Part shown: positions 41,716 through 53,905 of the stretch, piece after piece
Layout of the letters: every line of letters starts with the position of its first letter
Numbering within the stretch: position 1 is the first letter of the stretch
NCBI GenBank assembly: GCA_035771165.1
Contig: JAWNZC010000351.1
Span: 7,881,501-7,945,500 of the forward strand
Length of the DNA stretch: 64,000 nt
Direction of reading: 5' to 3'
Origin: Paragorgia papillata
Lineage: Eukaryota; Cnidaria; Anthozoa; Scleralcyonacea; Coralliidae
Made by a program: the position numbers and the translations under genes
The notes under the pieces: model-generated
What the model was told of the DNA's origin: nothing
The model's database searches: none
The model's input: the letters and a program-made list of their open reading frames with translations, nothing else

Positions 41716-43921
41716 CTATAAACAATATTGTAAACTTTATTAAAATACTTGATATTAATAATTCACAATTCAAAAAAATGAATATGCCATCATTTGGTTG
41801 CAGTTACTTAGTTATCTTAAAATCAGAATACTAGGTAAGTTCACTAAATTAAAATGGTGCAATTTAATAAAAATGTATCAGTTTCCTCATAGTAATAGTA
41901 TATAAATTACACGTTGATTAGACAGTGATCGCATGGTAAAGATTAAACATTTAACCTGTAAAATGGCTTCTTTCTCCATTAACTGCTGTAACCTGAAATT
42001 TTCCGTCGCTTCGTGAATGTTCTATTAAAAAATGTAGGCGACATATTCATTGCGTGCATGAAACTACGTACTATCGTTATGAGCTTACTGTACTCACGCT
42101 AAAATTATAAGAAAGGTTCCATAGATATATAACAATAGTGATAATTATAATTATAATTATAAAATACAATATATTATATTATTTAAAAAAATTTAAACAC
42201 ATATATTAGAAATGCAATTCAAACATAACAATTAAAAAAGAAAAAAATGGGGAAAAAATAATAGAAAACTATTTCGAATGATAGAAAACTAATTGATCTT
42301 TCCAGTATTGGTCTCCGTATCCAAGTCAATGTTTTCAATGTTACAACGTGTTCTTCTATAATCGTCCTTGAATCTCTAAGGCACAATAAAGCCGACCAAA
42401 GAATTGAAAAATATATCTTAGCTCTTATCCATGCCATTGTCTTTGAATACACCTCTCCTTTCTTGCTAGTGGTTAATAATTATGATTATAATTAATAATT
42501 ATGATTAATAATTACTAATTGATTAATAATTACTAATTGTATAAACGATGAATTCGAACAGATTTAATTTTATCCGAATATGTACTGTAAATATAATATT
42601 TTATAATTATGATTAATAATTATGATTAATAATTATGATTAATAATTATGATTAATAATTATGATTAATAATTATGATTAACAATTATGATTAATAATTA
42701 TGATTATGATTATAAAAATTATGATTAATAATTATGATTAATAATTATGATTATGATTATGATTATGATTATGATTTTGATTATGATTATGATTATGATT
42801 ATGATTATGATTATGATTTTGATTATGATTATGATTATGATTATGATTATGATTATGATTATGATTATGATTTTGATTTTGATTATGATTATGATTTTGA
42901 TTATGATTATGATTATGATTATGATTATGATTATGATTATGATTATGATTATGATTTTGATTTTGATTATGATTATGATTATGATTATGATTTTGATTTT
43001 GATTATGATTATGATTATGATTATGATTATGATTATGATTATGATTTTGATTATGATTATGATTATGATTATGATTATGATTTTGATTTTGATTATGATT
43101 ATGATTATGATTATGATTATGATTATGATTATGATTATGATTATGATTATGATTATGATTATGATTATGATTATGATTATGATTATGATTATGATTATGA
43201 TTATGATTATGATTTTGATTATGATTTTGATTATGATTATGATTATGATTATGATTATGATTATGATTTTGATTATGATTATGATTATGATTATGATTAT
43301 GATTATGATTTTGATTATGATTATGATTATGATTATGATTATGATTATGATTATGATTTTGATTTTGATTATGATTATGATTATGATTATGATTATGATT
43401 ATGATTATGATTATGATTATGATTATGATTATAATTATGATTATGATAACGATAAAAATAATAACTAGAGGGCAGTCAGAGACTGCATATACCTCCGCCA
43501 GTGGGTTATTAGAGATGTTTAAAAAGAGAACGAGCATCCCGCTAATTAACCAGCTAGCTCACGGGACCAACGCATGCATGCATGTATGAATAAAATGCTT
43601 TATTGCACTCGTACCAAAATTATGCAAAAATATTTCCATAAAATAGAGATAATGATCGCAATCAAGCATTTCTAATACACGGAGAAACTTGCGGTCAGAT
43701 TTTTATTAATTTCTCATCCCAATTTTGACTAAATTCAACTAAAATTAATTAGGTTGGTCGCTGGTCTATGGCCTAACTTTCAGCAAACTTTCATGAAAAT
43801 CGGTGCAATAGTTTTGAGATATCCTGGCGACAGACAGACAAACAAACCAACAAACAAACCAACAGACAAACAAACAAACAAACAAACAAACAAACAAACA
43901 AACAAACAAACAAACAAACAA

Positions 43922-43961
<40 letters not shown>

Positions 43962-46900
43962 GCAGGCAGACAGACAGACAGACAAACAAACAAACAAACA
44001 AACAAACAAACAGACAGACAGACAGACAGAAAGGGGTAAAATCATAACCTCCTGGGGGAGGTAATAATAATTTCAACAGCAAACCACCCTAGGCTTATAA
44101 TAGACATGTTTATTGCAAACATAAATCACAATAATCTTACCATTATTATAATTCCAATGAACAAGTTTGTAAAAATAAAATGTCCCAGAAAAATAAATGA
44201 TATTGTGTACCATTGGCTGTATGGACGATCTTCTAAGTCTTTTTGTATGTCAGACCAACCGTCAACCTGAGTAGGAAAGTACAATCAAGACTGAGTTTCA
44301 TGTAAGTACCCCAAATTTTAAACTTTAAATTAAGCCAAGTCTTTAAATCGATTAAGCTAAACTTGGTTTTGTGGAGGAATTAAAACCGGAAAAAAACGGA
44401 AATGAAACGTCAAAGCACAAAAGAATACCGATCAGTAGCAGACTGGACTTGAAAGCTGTACTGGGAAATGTCGTTAGAGAGGCCTATACCGTTAGAAAAG
44501 CCTAAGTTCATATTTCACTGTGACCCAGTTTCCATTTTTTGTTTGGGGTTTTTGTTTTTTTTTGTTGTTGGCTTTTTTCATTCTGAACTGGCCCAGCAGC
44601 CTTCTAAACCGTCGCAGCAGCCTTCAGATGGACTGACCAACGAGAGTTCTCCCAGTGCTCCATATAACCTGTTACTCACACGAGTCCTAAACTCAGTCAG
44701 GCGGTCACACATCTAAGTATACTAAATGACTGGGCTTAAAGTGCCTATATCATAGTTGGGGATTTTACATATTTAAAATAGTTCGAACCTTCTGAAAAGA
44801 AAATAACATATCTTCCGTTTCTAAAATTTCATCTTTATGGACACTACTTTTGCTGTTAAAGTTGACGGAAGTGACGTCAAAGGAGGAATCTGTAAAGTGG
44901 TTTTCATATAGGCAAATTCCTCCTTTGACGTCACTTCCATCAACTTTAACAGCAAAAAGGTCTATGAAAATGAAGTGTTAGAAATGAAAGATATCTTACA
45001 AATCTTCTCAGAAGGTTCCAAATATCCTAAAAATGTAAAATCCCCAACCATGATATAGGCATTTTAACTTTGGTCATTAGCGGTGAAAGAGTGTGCGATA
45101 ACAGCATAGCTAATGAAGGGGAACTGGATAGGAAACTTACGAAACCGGAAACGATGTTTGCACAACTTGCTATGGTAACTAGAAATACATAAATGCAATA
45201 ACCCCTCGCCCGCTTTTACATGAATTTTTGTAAAAAAAAACTGATTAGAAAACATTAATGCAACCCCCCTTGCCCTCTGAGGCAGGCGTAAACATTTTGT
45301 CAAAATATTAATTTATATTTTACAGTTTTTTTCATTCTATGTTTACAAAAAACATCGCTCCAGGGCTGCCACGGCTATATTCATTGATGGCATTTCAAAT
45401 TCCTTTAAGCTATTATTAAACGAAACAATTTTTTATTTCGAAATCTGAAGTGCTGAAACTGTTTTTTTAATAAATATTTCCACAGCATTTGTACGTTTTA
45501 CAGAAGAAAAATTGCTCCTTTTCCGAGTTTTATGCCAAATTAAGGACAAGCTACGATTTAAACGAAGATATTAAAACAGCAGCTACAGATAAAAAATACA
45601 ATAGGCAAGCAAACTGACATGCAATGGATACGTTTAAAATACTTTAAGGACACACAAAAAAGAAAACAAAATTAACAGTGATAGGATGTAAACAGGGAAA
45701 CTCGAACAGTTTTGCTACTAAATGTTCGTGATTACTGAGAGTGGCTGCTCCTATATTTTTACGGTAAACTTTTCGCCGGTCTTTATTTCTTCGTTGGTTT
45801 TCAAGTTTTACTATTGCTTTTTCCTCCTTTACTGTTTAGAGTTTCGGTTTGACGGGTTTCCTTCTACTCAAGATGTTGTTTTGCTTTATGCGTAGCTATA
45901 GACGTTCATTTGTTTCTGTTCTTTCAAAAGTGATGTACATTTCCGGATTTCCCAAAATCTCCTTTCTCAAGTCTTTTTGTCAAGAAAAATTTATTTTGAT
46001 TGTTCAAATCTTTTTGTCAAGAACTATATTGTCCCCAGTGCCCCACAATCTTAACCGTGCATGTCCGTCCACACATATATACAAATAAATATTCAGATCA
46101 CAGAAATTCGTTCGCATATCACGTTTGTCCACGCGTGTAAAATGACTCCACGTGTGTCGATATTAGCACCCTCACCGGGCTCCGGGCCTTCGGCTCTACG
46201 CCCGGACTCGGGGATTATACACTTATAAGCATCAAATGCACCTAAAGGGTGGTCCCACATAGCTAACGTCAGACACTGCTGAACTTAAGTATATATTACA
46301 CTATTGTTTAATTTCACCAATAGCTGATCCTGGCCATGTGGGACCACCCGTTAGGTGCATTAGCTGCTTATAAGTGTATAATTACCATAGCAAGTTTGCA
46401 AACATCGTTTCTGGTTTCGCGACATCGTTTTAAAGGTGCTGTCCAGTCCGTTCGGCGCATGATCCGCAACTTTGTTTATCGGTACCCTCAAACATGACAT
46501 TCGTAGATAATTACATGAAGTACTCAGCTCAATGTAAACCGTTAGAAACAACATGGCAGAAAACCAAGCCATTCGGTGAGGATATTTCTTCGGATTTCTT
46601 CTATTTCTTCTGAAAATGTTTAGTTTTGGGTACAAGTAATGAAGAAGAAGCAAGAAAAGCTTACAATCTTCAATAACGTATCAGTAAATATTTTTATAAA
46701 CGAAGAAGTAAACATTAGTTTCGTACATGCGCAGAACGGACTGGACAGCATCTTTAAGTTTCCTATCCAGTTCCCCTCTATTATCTCTACTAACAGCACA
46801 CGCCATCTCTTGACCTTAATTCTATTAAGAATCCCATCTCTATAATCTTCGTCCTGCTGTAACTAATTCTTGTTGTTAAGCATGTTCCTACACTTTAATT

Positions 46901-49900
46901 GTTTGACCCACTCACTGTTACGATACTTTTGTGGTCGTTGATTTATGTCTCGCCAAATTAGTCATAACCCTAACTTTAACAGTTCAACCCTAGCAGGCTA
47001 GCCCTAACTCTAAATCGAAATAATTGTATTCGAAAAGCAGTATTCGAAATCGTGAATCGTTACAGACCAACACTTATATAAAAGTTATATTACCAAAATA
47101 CCGTATTTCTCCCTAGTGTATGGTTTATTAATGTCATAAGAATTAGGGGTATAATTAAAGAAACAGAGGGCAAAATTAGGAAAAATTAAAGTAAGGAAAA
47201 ATTAAAATCTGAAACCAACTATATAAACAAGTTCTATAAATAGAATTATTGAAGTCCAAAAATATGTTTTAATTTAGGGGAGGATTTATAATAGAAGAAG
47301 GGGTTTAATATTTGCTTAACCATTGCTTAATGGTGGAACTTATTATATAGAAGGTTTAGTTAATAGGGGGAGGAAGCTTAATAGAGGAAATATGGTAAGA
47401 AATATTCAATAATTCTACGATCTTCTTTCTTACTGTAACATAGGTGAAGAGAGTGAGCAATGCAGCACTTAAGTTAGACCAGTTTTCATTTTCCATTCCC
47501 GTCTCCTCGTCATAGCCAAACATGTAGTACCTGAAAAGCATTACATGTTCCATTGTTAACATAGGATTTAATATTGTTAGGTTTTTTCTAAATACAAAAC
47601 TTTGGTCAGTGCTATTATGAAAAAGCATGACAGTGAACAATGTAAAAAACCACCACCAAAAAATATTGTACGTCTTAAATTTCTTGCTATACACGCCAAC
47701 AATAAAAGTAGACGTACTCTTCTGATTGCCAAAATAACTAGTATTAGCATATACCTCGCAGGTGAATAGTGCTTTTCAAGCAATCTGATTGGTTCCTCTA
47801 GCTCGGGATATCCTGCACTATTCACCTGCGGGCAAAACAAAATGGTGGACAGTTTTGCTTTGTTTACCGAAGCAGGAGATTTTGTTGATAAACAAGGGTG
47901 ATGTAGTAGAATAACGAGAAAAGTCAACAAAATTAAGTAGAAGAGTGTCCACAGGTATGTTTCTTTACAATTTTCTAGCCATTAATATATTCAAAAGCTG
48001 TAAAAACTGTTTTGTCGACAAATAATTCAGTACACCGAGTTGCTGGCGGCCGACGGCGACGGCCGCGTCTTGTTTATACTCTTGTATAAACATACCGAAA
48101 AATATAAGAATGTTAAACTTGTTATTTCATTTATGAGGTATATGCTAAAACAATTATTCACCTCAGTGTCGGTGAATAGTGTGGATATTCACCTCCACTT
48201 CGGTGAATAATTGTTAAATAATGGGGTTATTTCACTCAGAAAAATTTCTCAAGCGCAAAACTAACTCGTAACTTTTTCAACGCTGATAAAGCGCTCTCAT
48301 GCCATTAAGCTGCTGGAAAACAGATGTCGGATGTGTAGGTGACTATCAACCTCGTACCCAGGGCCATTTGTAGGGAACTGGGCCAAGATGGTGAATAAAA
48401 CAAAATGGCCGGAACAAATGGCCCTGCCCTGGTGGAGGCTAGCTCAAAATGCGCATTTTATTAACTAGAACTCAGTTCTTCACAGTAATTATATCTAATT
48501 ACACCTAATTATTGCTTGGTTTAAAATGATAATTTCCCGTGCCGTGTGCAGGAAAAACCGACAAGGTCAAAAAATACAAAAATCAAACCGTCTGATTTAC
48601 GCCATAAGCTCTTGACCAATCAGGGGCTGAAATAGCCTGGCCTCCACCAGGGCCATTTGTTCCCGCCATCTTGGCCCAGTTCCTTACAAATGGCCCTGGG
48701 TGCGAGGTTGGGTGACTATTTAAGTTAGTTAAATGATTAAATTTAGGCTTGTTTCAAACGTCGCTCTTCTCATGCGCCGAACCTATAAACGATAATGAGC
48801 TAAATCCTTTGTTTATGCTAATTTGCATTAGGTTCGGCGAATAAGAAGAGCGACGTTTGAAACGGGCCTTACCGAGTAAACGCATATCTTCTAGTAACAA
48901 TTAATGTTATATAATGCTTATTTAAAATTTCTAACAGAAAGATAGGCGCTTAATTATCTAAAATGTCTGACAAACAGGTGGGCGCTTATTCGAGGAAGGG
49001 AGCCTATTCGAGGGGGGCGCTCAACAAATATTTCTTTTACCTAGTTTAACTGAACATTTATTTTTAACAAAAAAACCTTGCAAACACATTGTCATAAAAA
49101 TTACAAGATCTGAAAAAAGAAATTGGTTTCCTATTTTGATGCATCGTATTTTTGTGTTGTTAAAGTGACAACACAAACAAATTTCCTGTTGTTCGGTTTT
49201 GTAATTTTTTATTACTAAATGTTTACCGCTGGTGTAGCGATGGAGAAGAGAGGGTGGGTGCTTTTTCAGGGGGGAGGTGCTTATCAGTAGAGCGTGAGAG
49301 CTTATTCGAGGAAATATGGTATATGACGGCTTGCCACACATGGGAAACATTTTACTCGAGGAAAAAAGACAGAAATTCTTAAAGGTTTTTGTTTATGAGG
49401 ACCCTCAAACATGACATTCATAAATAATTACATGAAGTACTCAGCTCAGTGTAAACCGTTAGGAACAACATGGCAGAAAACCAAGCGATTCGGCGCGGAT
49501 ATCTCTTCGGATTTCTTCTCTTTCTTCTGAAAATGTATTGTTTTGGGTACAAGTAATGAAGAGGAAGCAAGAAAAGCTTACAATCTTGAATAAGGTATCA
49601 GTATATTTTTCCCTAATTAGAGATGTAAACATTAGTTTCGTACATGCGCAGGACGGACTGGAGGGCATTAAAATTTCCTAAAATTTTCGAAATGGTCGTA
49701 GAATTGTTAGAGGATAATACTTTTCTCAACAGAATTTCTAAACTATTGGCAAATGTTCAGACACAGTTGGCAGAATTCAAAACCGTTTTGGTAGATTTAC
49801 ATGAAGTATTGCGTTGCTAAACCCCATGACCTCCCTACATATTGCCTCTATTTCTTAGGCTTTTTACCCACTCGGCATTGTCGGCAAGAATGTTTGCCTT

Positions 49901-52900
49901 GCCAACAAACCAATCACGCGCTCAGGTGCTTATGGTGTAATCCAAACAAGCCGGCTGATCGCTAAAAACAAATTAAAATCTAAACTCACCCAACAACAGC
50001 AAAAAAGCTCATGCACATTGTCAGAAGTAATACTACATTAAGTACAGAGTGGCGAAGAGTCTTTATCAGTGCCATTACCAGTACTTGTAGACCTTCGATA
50101 AATGATATTGTCCTCAGCGTTCTTGCAGCTGTTCACATTGTCGTATAAAATAGAAACAAATTTTTTATTAAAACATTTTGTATTTAAAATTTAGGGTAAA
50201 TTTGTTTATTAAATTAGAGTAACATAAGTGAAAGTTTGGGAATGTTGATAAGTGGTATTAATAATGGAAACACAACCCTGAAAAGCGAGAAGTACCCAAT
50301 TTTTTGCCCCTGCATGCCAGGGACGTATCATCTGGGAATAGAGAAGGAAAGGTAGGAATGCCGCGGTTCCTCTCCTTATGAAACAGACATGTGTAACAAA
50401 AAAATGTTTGTTAAATACAGTGCCGTAGCAAGGTGTCAAAAGGTGTGTGTGGGCGGGGGGGGGGGCAGTAGTGGCAATTAATGACCAGATTTGTAGGGGT
50501 GTCCGGGGGTCCTCCCCCGTAAATGTTTGAAATCTAGAACCTCGGAAACACCATTTACAGCAATTTGGGCGAACTTTTTCATCTAATTCTACAGCCGCGC
50601 GCCATGCTACGGCACTGAAATAAAAGTTTTATTATCAACTATAATTGTTCATACATTTATGACAATATTTTGATATCAAGCCTCAAAAATTACGTTCTCT
50701 ATAATACGATCCTAAAATGTTTTTGAAAAAGCATGCCCTAAATTACCTGTATTTCAAAAAAATACTTGTTTCATAAGTAAAATTCTTGGTTTATTCTTGT
50801 CAAGAAAATATTTTATTGTATTAAGTAAGATATATTCTTGGTTAGAAGCTATTTTCTTGTTATTAAGTAAAATTAGTTCTAGACAGGAACATTTTTTTTT
50901 TAAGAAAATTATTGCAGTTGAGCTTGTCCGGCGACAAGTGCAAAGCACAACCTTGACGTGGTTCATACTAAATATCACTTTAAAGCGTATTGCCCACAAA
51001 AGTGAATGGAAATTTTGGTCTGGCGTTACAGGCCAGAATTATGTAAACAAGCTCTAAATTACTGAAAATTTAAAAATCAGAAATTGTTTTCTGCCGACAT
51101 ACTTTGCTCATGCATAAACATTCAACAGAAACTTCTGCAACCGTTTTTCTTAGTCGGCCATGTTAATTTAGTGGCATACCTCTAAGAAGCCTCAATGGCT
51201 TGAGTACGGTGTCGCCAACATTCATTAGATCCAGAAATACTTGGAAGTAAGATATAAACAGGATGAAAAAATCAAAGCGGTTATAGCTGCTCTTCCAGTA
51301 ACCTTTAGGTTCCGCATATAGCTTTAAGAAAAATTCTACAGTGTAAACAGACAGGAACAATTCGTCTAAAATCTGGAATATACGTCCATGGGTTTTCTTT
51401 AAAGAATCCGCTGTTTCCAAACCAATAGCAAGAGCGTTGAGCATAATGATGCCCATTATTAAACCATTGAAAATAGGTTTCTTAAAAAAATATATAAAGT
51501 CAACAAAGTGAGTTTGTAATATTTAAAACCAAACAATACAACATGTGCAGCACTGGAACATACAACATGTAACATGCAATCTACAAACTGCAATGTGCAA
51601 CATTCAAACTGCAACCTGCATCTTGAAACCTGAAACCTGCAAACTGCAATGTGCAAAACACAAAATGCAATCTACAATTTGCGCTCTGTAATGTGAAACA
51701 TGCAACATACAACACTTAACGTGCAACCTGCAACATACAACATGCAACTTCGCAACTGCATTGAACATCAACCGACAACATGCAACTGACAACATGCAAC
51801 ATACATCATTCAAACTACAGCATTTAACCTGCAACATTCAACTTGTAACATGTAACCTGCAATATGCAACATGTATCTGTTGTAACATGCAACGTGAAAC
51901 CTGTGACATTCCACATGCAACCTGTAACGTGCAACCTGTAACATACACTGATACAACATATAATATATGCTATATAGTATGTTTTTTAAATGCAAAATGT
52001 TTTCCAATAATACCCCCCCCCCCCCACCCACCCCAATTATAAACCTAAATGTTTACTATGTTGTACTTGTTTGCTTATGGTTTTATTATTCATTCTTACT
52101 TTTTTGCTTTTATTATAAATCATCAAATTGGCTAAATAAATTAAAAAGTTTTGACCAACACAGGTGTTTGCTACTAACATAGTTGCAGCAAGTTTTTGTT
52201 TGTAGTTTAGCCTATCTATGCAATGAAGTAGGTTAGAAGTAGTGTGAACATTTAGTAAGGATAGAGTAGAAATAGTGAATATAAGGTAGAAGAACATGCA
52301 AAAAGACAAAAGTAGAAACTTTTTCTGACTAATTTATGATCTAATTTAATCCTATTTAAAAAAAACTAAAAACAAGGCATTATTTTGAATAGCTGTACAT
52401 ATCAAGACAAAAGAACAAAATATTTCAAAAAAGATTCTTTTTTTAAAAAAATACTTTGAGAAAACAAGTTGAATAATAAATTTACATTCATAATTCATTG
52501 GAAAAAGTGAGAAAAGAAACAAGTGGAAAAAGCAGTTAGTGTTTTGAGTTAAGAACGAGTAAATTAAAGGTTAAGTTTTGTTTCAATTAACTTTTAATAA
52601 TTACTTCAAGATTTGGGTTACAATTTTAAAGTACAGCATAAAGAAACAAAAAATATATTTAATTATTTATAAAGACAAATATAAAGTCTTTTTAAAGATA
52701 TTTGTTTCTAAAACAAGTGACAATTTATATAAAGCATTTTTATTAAAAGTTTTCAGAAATTCAGCGAATGAGTATAGGAACGTACCCTGCGAACAGAGCC
52801 TTCTTTTCCTTATTTCTTCGCTGAGAGAGCGGAAGAAAAGTAGGCTGTGCTGTATTCGTGACTGGTTTCCATTGCGCGTGCATGTCAGTTGCTTGGTTAC

Positions 52901-53905
52901 AATCTCGAACCAAGAGAGAAGAGAGAGAGTCCCAATCAGAGCAGAAAACAAAAAGAGAACCGATTAAACGGGTTACTGCGTCCTAAATCTTGGACGAAGC
53001 CAAACACGAATACAGCAGAGCCTACTTTTCTTCCTCTCTCTCAGCGAAGAAATAAGGAAAAGAAGGCTCTGCTCGCAGGGTAATAGGAACCCCACAACTT
53101 TGTTGTAAAGTGCCCTTTTTATGATAAAACATATACCTGACCCTACACGCCCCCCAAAAAAACCCCCAACCCACCCCACAACAAACCCCAACCCCAAACA
53201 AAGTGCCCTTTTGAAGCTGTGCCCCTACGCCACTGGTTCTATTCCTAACAAAAGAAGCTATTCACATAGTTATAATCCTAACGACCAAAACATGAAGTAA
53301 AACGCTTAACTAATTCAGTTGCCTTAATACAATGATCATTTGAACAATTACCAGTATTTTCTGCATTCAAACAACTATTAATGTATAAAATTTGACAGTG
53401 GCATTTAGAAAAACATTGGATATAAAATAATAAGTTTTGTCTGGTAACTTTCAGTGGTGGTTAGCTCTTTTTATAGCTTTGAAGAATAATTGCAGTCCCT
53501 CTAGTAAATATATTTACTTACATTTGTAAGATTATTGACAAACTTATGAAAATCGGCATCAAAGCGTCGCTTCACCTTTTTCCTAAAACATATATAAAAC
53601 ATAAGAAAAGACAAATAAATTATACGTATGTGCCATTGTGTACACGGAGATAAGTATATCAAGTACTAAATCATATATTTTAAAAAGCAGAAAAAGCACA
53701 CTATTTAATAAAAGCAAAAATAAATTTGCATTGTTTTTTTTGTCATCGTCGGCTTCAGCAATAACTTTTTTTGCATTTTCTATATATATATATATATCAT
53801 TTTCTATATATATATAGCCTTTTCTATATATATATCTCAGAAGATTAAACAAGAGACAATGTTTACGAACCTTTCTAGCTGAGCAGCTCGCTTCAACTTT
53901 TTCAT
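41653..53905 (-). CDS. CatSper-type sperm calcium channel subunit gene (CatSper3-like)
   Basis: Spliced gene of at least eight minus-strand exons: 53871-53905, 53522-53582, 51180-51480, 49990-50128, 47434-47530, 44141-44266, 41956-41992, 41653-41715. The first six are consecutive. All five junctions between them keep frame and use GT/AG sites, giving about 253 residues from the start Met through S1-S6. CatSper subunits are single-domain (6TM) pore proteins of the sperm-flagellum calcium channel. The filter 'TVDGW' followed by 'SDIQKDL' best fits CatSper3; CatSper4 or another subunit is less likely. One short exon between 44141 and 41992 and the C-terminal exons below 41653 were not found. Confidence 0.8.
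41956..41992 (-). CDS. CatSper-like gene, 37-nt microexon
   Basis: Acceptor ATTTCAG, donor CAG|GTTAAA (weak). It encodes '[12 protein letters not shown]' after one nucleotide of a split codon. It resembles the Gln/Glu-rich start of the CatSper3 tail. The exon needed to link it to the S6 exon was not identified. Confidence 0.5.
42600..43450. repeat. Giant ATGATT hexanucleotide microsatellite
   Basis: 42600-42740 is an ATTAATAATTATG-type array. From about 42747 it is (GATTAT)n with scattered GATTTT variants for roughly 700 bp. It opens long Ile/Met or Asp/Tyr frames that are not genes. It lies in the CatSper-like intron after the S6 exon. Confidence 0.95.
43834..44031. repeat. AAAC/AGAC tetranucleotide array
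   Basis: Blocks of (AAAC)n and (AGAC)n, about 200 bp, preceded by an ATGAAAATCGGTGCAATAG motif common to animal repeat families. A similar CTGT/TTGT tract is at 25005-25045. Not coding. Confidence 0.95.
44141..44266 (-). CDS. CatSper-like gene, selectivity filter and S6 exon
   Basis: 42 codons, phase 0 at both ends. It starts after TACTCAG with '[19 protein letters not shown]' and runs into S6 '[13 protein letters not shown]', then donor GTAAG. The preceding exon ends in Thr, giving the CatSper T-x-D-x-W filter, whose Asp makes the pore calcium-selective. Confidence 0.85.
44736..45067. mobile_element. TTAA-bounded foldback MITE
   Basis: About 330 bp with ~150-bp arms (AGTGCCTATATCATAGTTGG and near-complement), flanked by TTAA on both sides. 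It lies in a CatSper-like intron. The TTAA site is shared with 10074-10498. Confidence 0.75.
46214..46382. mobile_element. Foldback MITE
   Basis: 169 bp with ~50-bp arms: ATTATACACTTATAAGCA and complement, plus inverted GGGTGGTCCCACAT. It lies in a CatSper-like intron. Confidence 0.75.
46431..46756. mobile_element. MITE family with CAGTCCGTTC ends, copy 1
   Basis: Ends TAAAGGTGCTGTCCAGTCCG and CGGACTGGACAGCATCTTTA. The interior is shared with 49396-49669 and, in inverse orientation, 62265-62585. Confidence 0.8.
47434..47530 (-). CDS. CatSper-like gene, pore-helix exon
   Basis: 97 nt. Acceptor TGCTTTTCAG at 47531-47532, donor ACA|GTAAGAAAG. It encodes '[20 protein letters not shown]' and '[12 protein letters not shown]': the S5-P turret and pore helix. 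The first nucleotide completes the Gly codon left open by the previous exon; it ends in phase 0. Confidence 0.85.
47757..48215. repeat. GGTGAATA-type inverted repeats
   Basis: 47757-47830 has CGCAGGTGAATAGTG and its complement. 48150-48215 has AATTATTCACC and GGTGAATAATT around CACTTCGGTGAAT. Probably fragments of one foldback family, inside a CatSper-like intron. Confidence 0.6.
48347..48711. mobile_element. MITE with 8-bp target duplication
   Basis: 365 bp with ~45-bp arms (CAACCTCGTACCCAGGGCC and near-complement), flanked by GTGACTAT on both sides (48339-48346, 48712-48719). It lies in a CatSper-like intron. hAT-like by duplication length. Confidence 0.8.
48745..48871. mobile_element. Small foldback MITE
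   Basis: About 127 bp with inverted TTTCAAACGTCGCTCTTCTC and GAAGAGCGACGTTTGAAA arms, plus an inner GCCGAACCTA/TTAGGTTCGGC pair. Confidence 0.75.
49396..49669. mobile_element. CAGTCCGTTC MITE family, truncated copy
   Basis: Shares the interior of 46431-46756 (TTGTGTTTTGGGTACAAGTA-type stretch) and the right arm CATGCGCAGGACGGACTGGA. The left arm is missing. Confidence 0.7.
49990..50128 (-). CDS. CatSper-like gene, S4-S5 exon
   Basis: 139 nt. Acceptor GAACAG at 50129-50130, donor GTGAGT. It reads '[20 protein letters not shown]' and '[17 protein letters not shown]'. Joined to the previous exon the S4 helix becomes R-L-L-R-A-A-R-T-L-R, an Arg at every third position as in voltage sensors. Phases fit on both sides. 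Confidence 0.85.
50418..50617. mobile_element. hAT-like MITE with CAGTGCCGTAGCA ends
   Basis: 200 bp. CAGTGCCGTAGCA and TGCTACGGCACTG. No exact target duplication. It contains a poly-G run (about 50453-50465). Confidence 0.7.
51180..51480 (-). CDS. CatSper-like gene, S1-S4 exon
   Basis: 100 codons plus 1 nt. Acceptor TTTTTTTAAG at 51481-51482, donor GAG|GTATGC. It covers S1 '[17 protein letters not shown]', S2 '[19 protein letters not shown]' with the intracellular charge-transfer Glu, S3 '[18 protein letters not shown]' and the start of S4 'LKPLRLLR'. It is the most readily recognised part of the gene. Confidence 0.85.
51535..51960. repeat. Degenerate AACATGCAAC minisatellite
   Basis: About 40 short degenerate units of AACATGCAAC/CTGCAA/TGTAAC in the CatSper-like intron directly upstream of the S1-S4 exon. 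It opens Cys-rich frames on the minus strand that are not genes. Confidence 0.9.
52782..53082. mobile_element. MITE with ~80-bp arms and 8-9 bp target duplication
   Basis: Ends TACCCTGCGAACAGAGCC and GGCTCTGCTCGCAGGGTA. ATAGGAAC flanks both sides (52774-52781, 53083-53090); one further base differs. Long arms with an 8-9 bp duplication are compatible with Mutator-like or hAT-like origin. Confidence 0.8.
53522..53582 (-). CDS. CatSper-like gene, exon 2
   Basis: 61 nt. Acceptor TGTTTTAG, donor GTAAGT. It encodes '[20 protein letters not shown]', the basic cytosolic segment before S1. Its single leading nucleotide completes an Arg codon from exon 1; it ends in phase 0. Confidence 0.75.
53871..53905 (-). 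CDS. CatSper-like gene, first coding exon
   Basis: The ATG at 53903-53905 gives '[11 protein letters not shown]' plus two nucleotides (AG), then donor AG|GTTCGT. It is the only nearby frame that joins exon 2 in phase, and it continues the basic N-terminus. The donor is not strong, so the exon is likely but not certain. Confidence 0.6.

Noticed and set aside
42734..43589. Long open frames of Asp/Tyr, Ile/Met or Ile/Lys dipeptides on both strands
   Set aside because: They are translations of the ATGATT microsatellite; several frames are open at once only because the unit lacks stops.
43754..44082. Frames of repeated KQTNKQTN or CLFVCLSV type
   Set aside because: Products of the AAAC/AGAC tetranucleotide array with no independent coding evidence.
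51459..52031. Cys/His-rich minus-strand frames beside the CatSper-like S1-S4 exon
   Set aside because: They are translations of the AACATGCAAC minisatellite in the intron.
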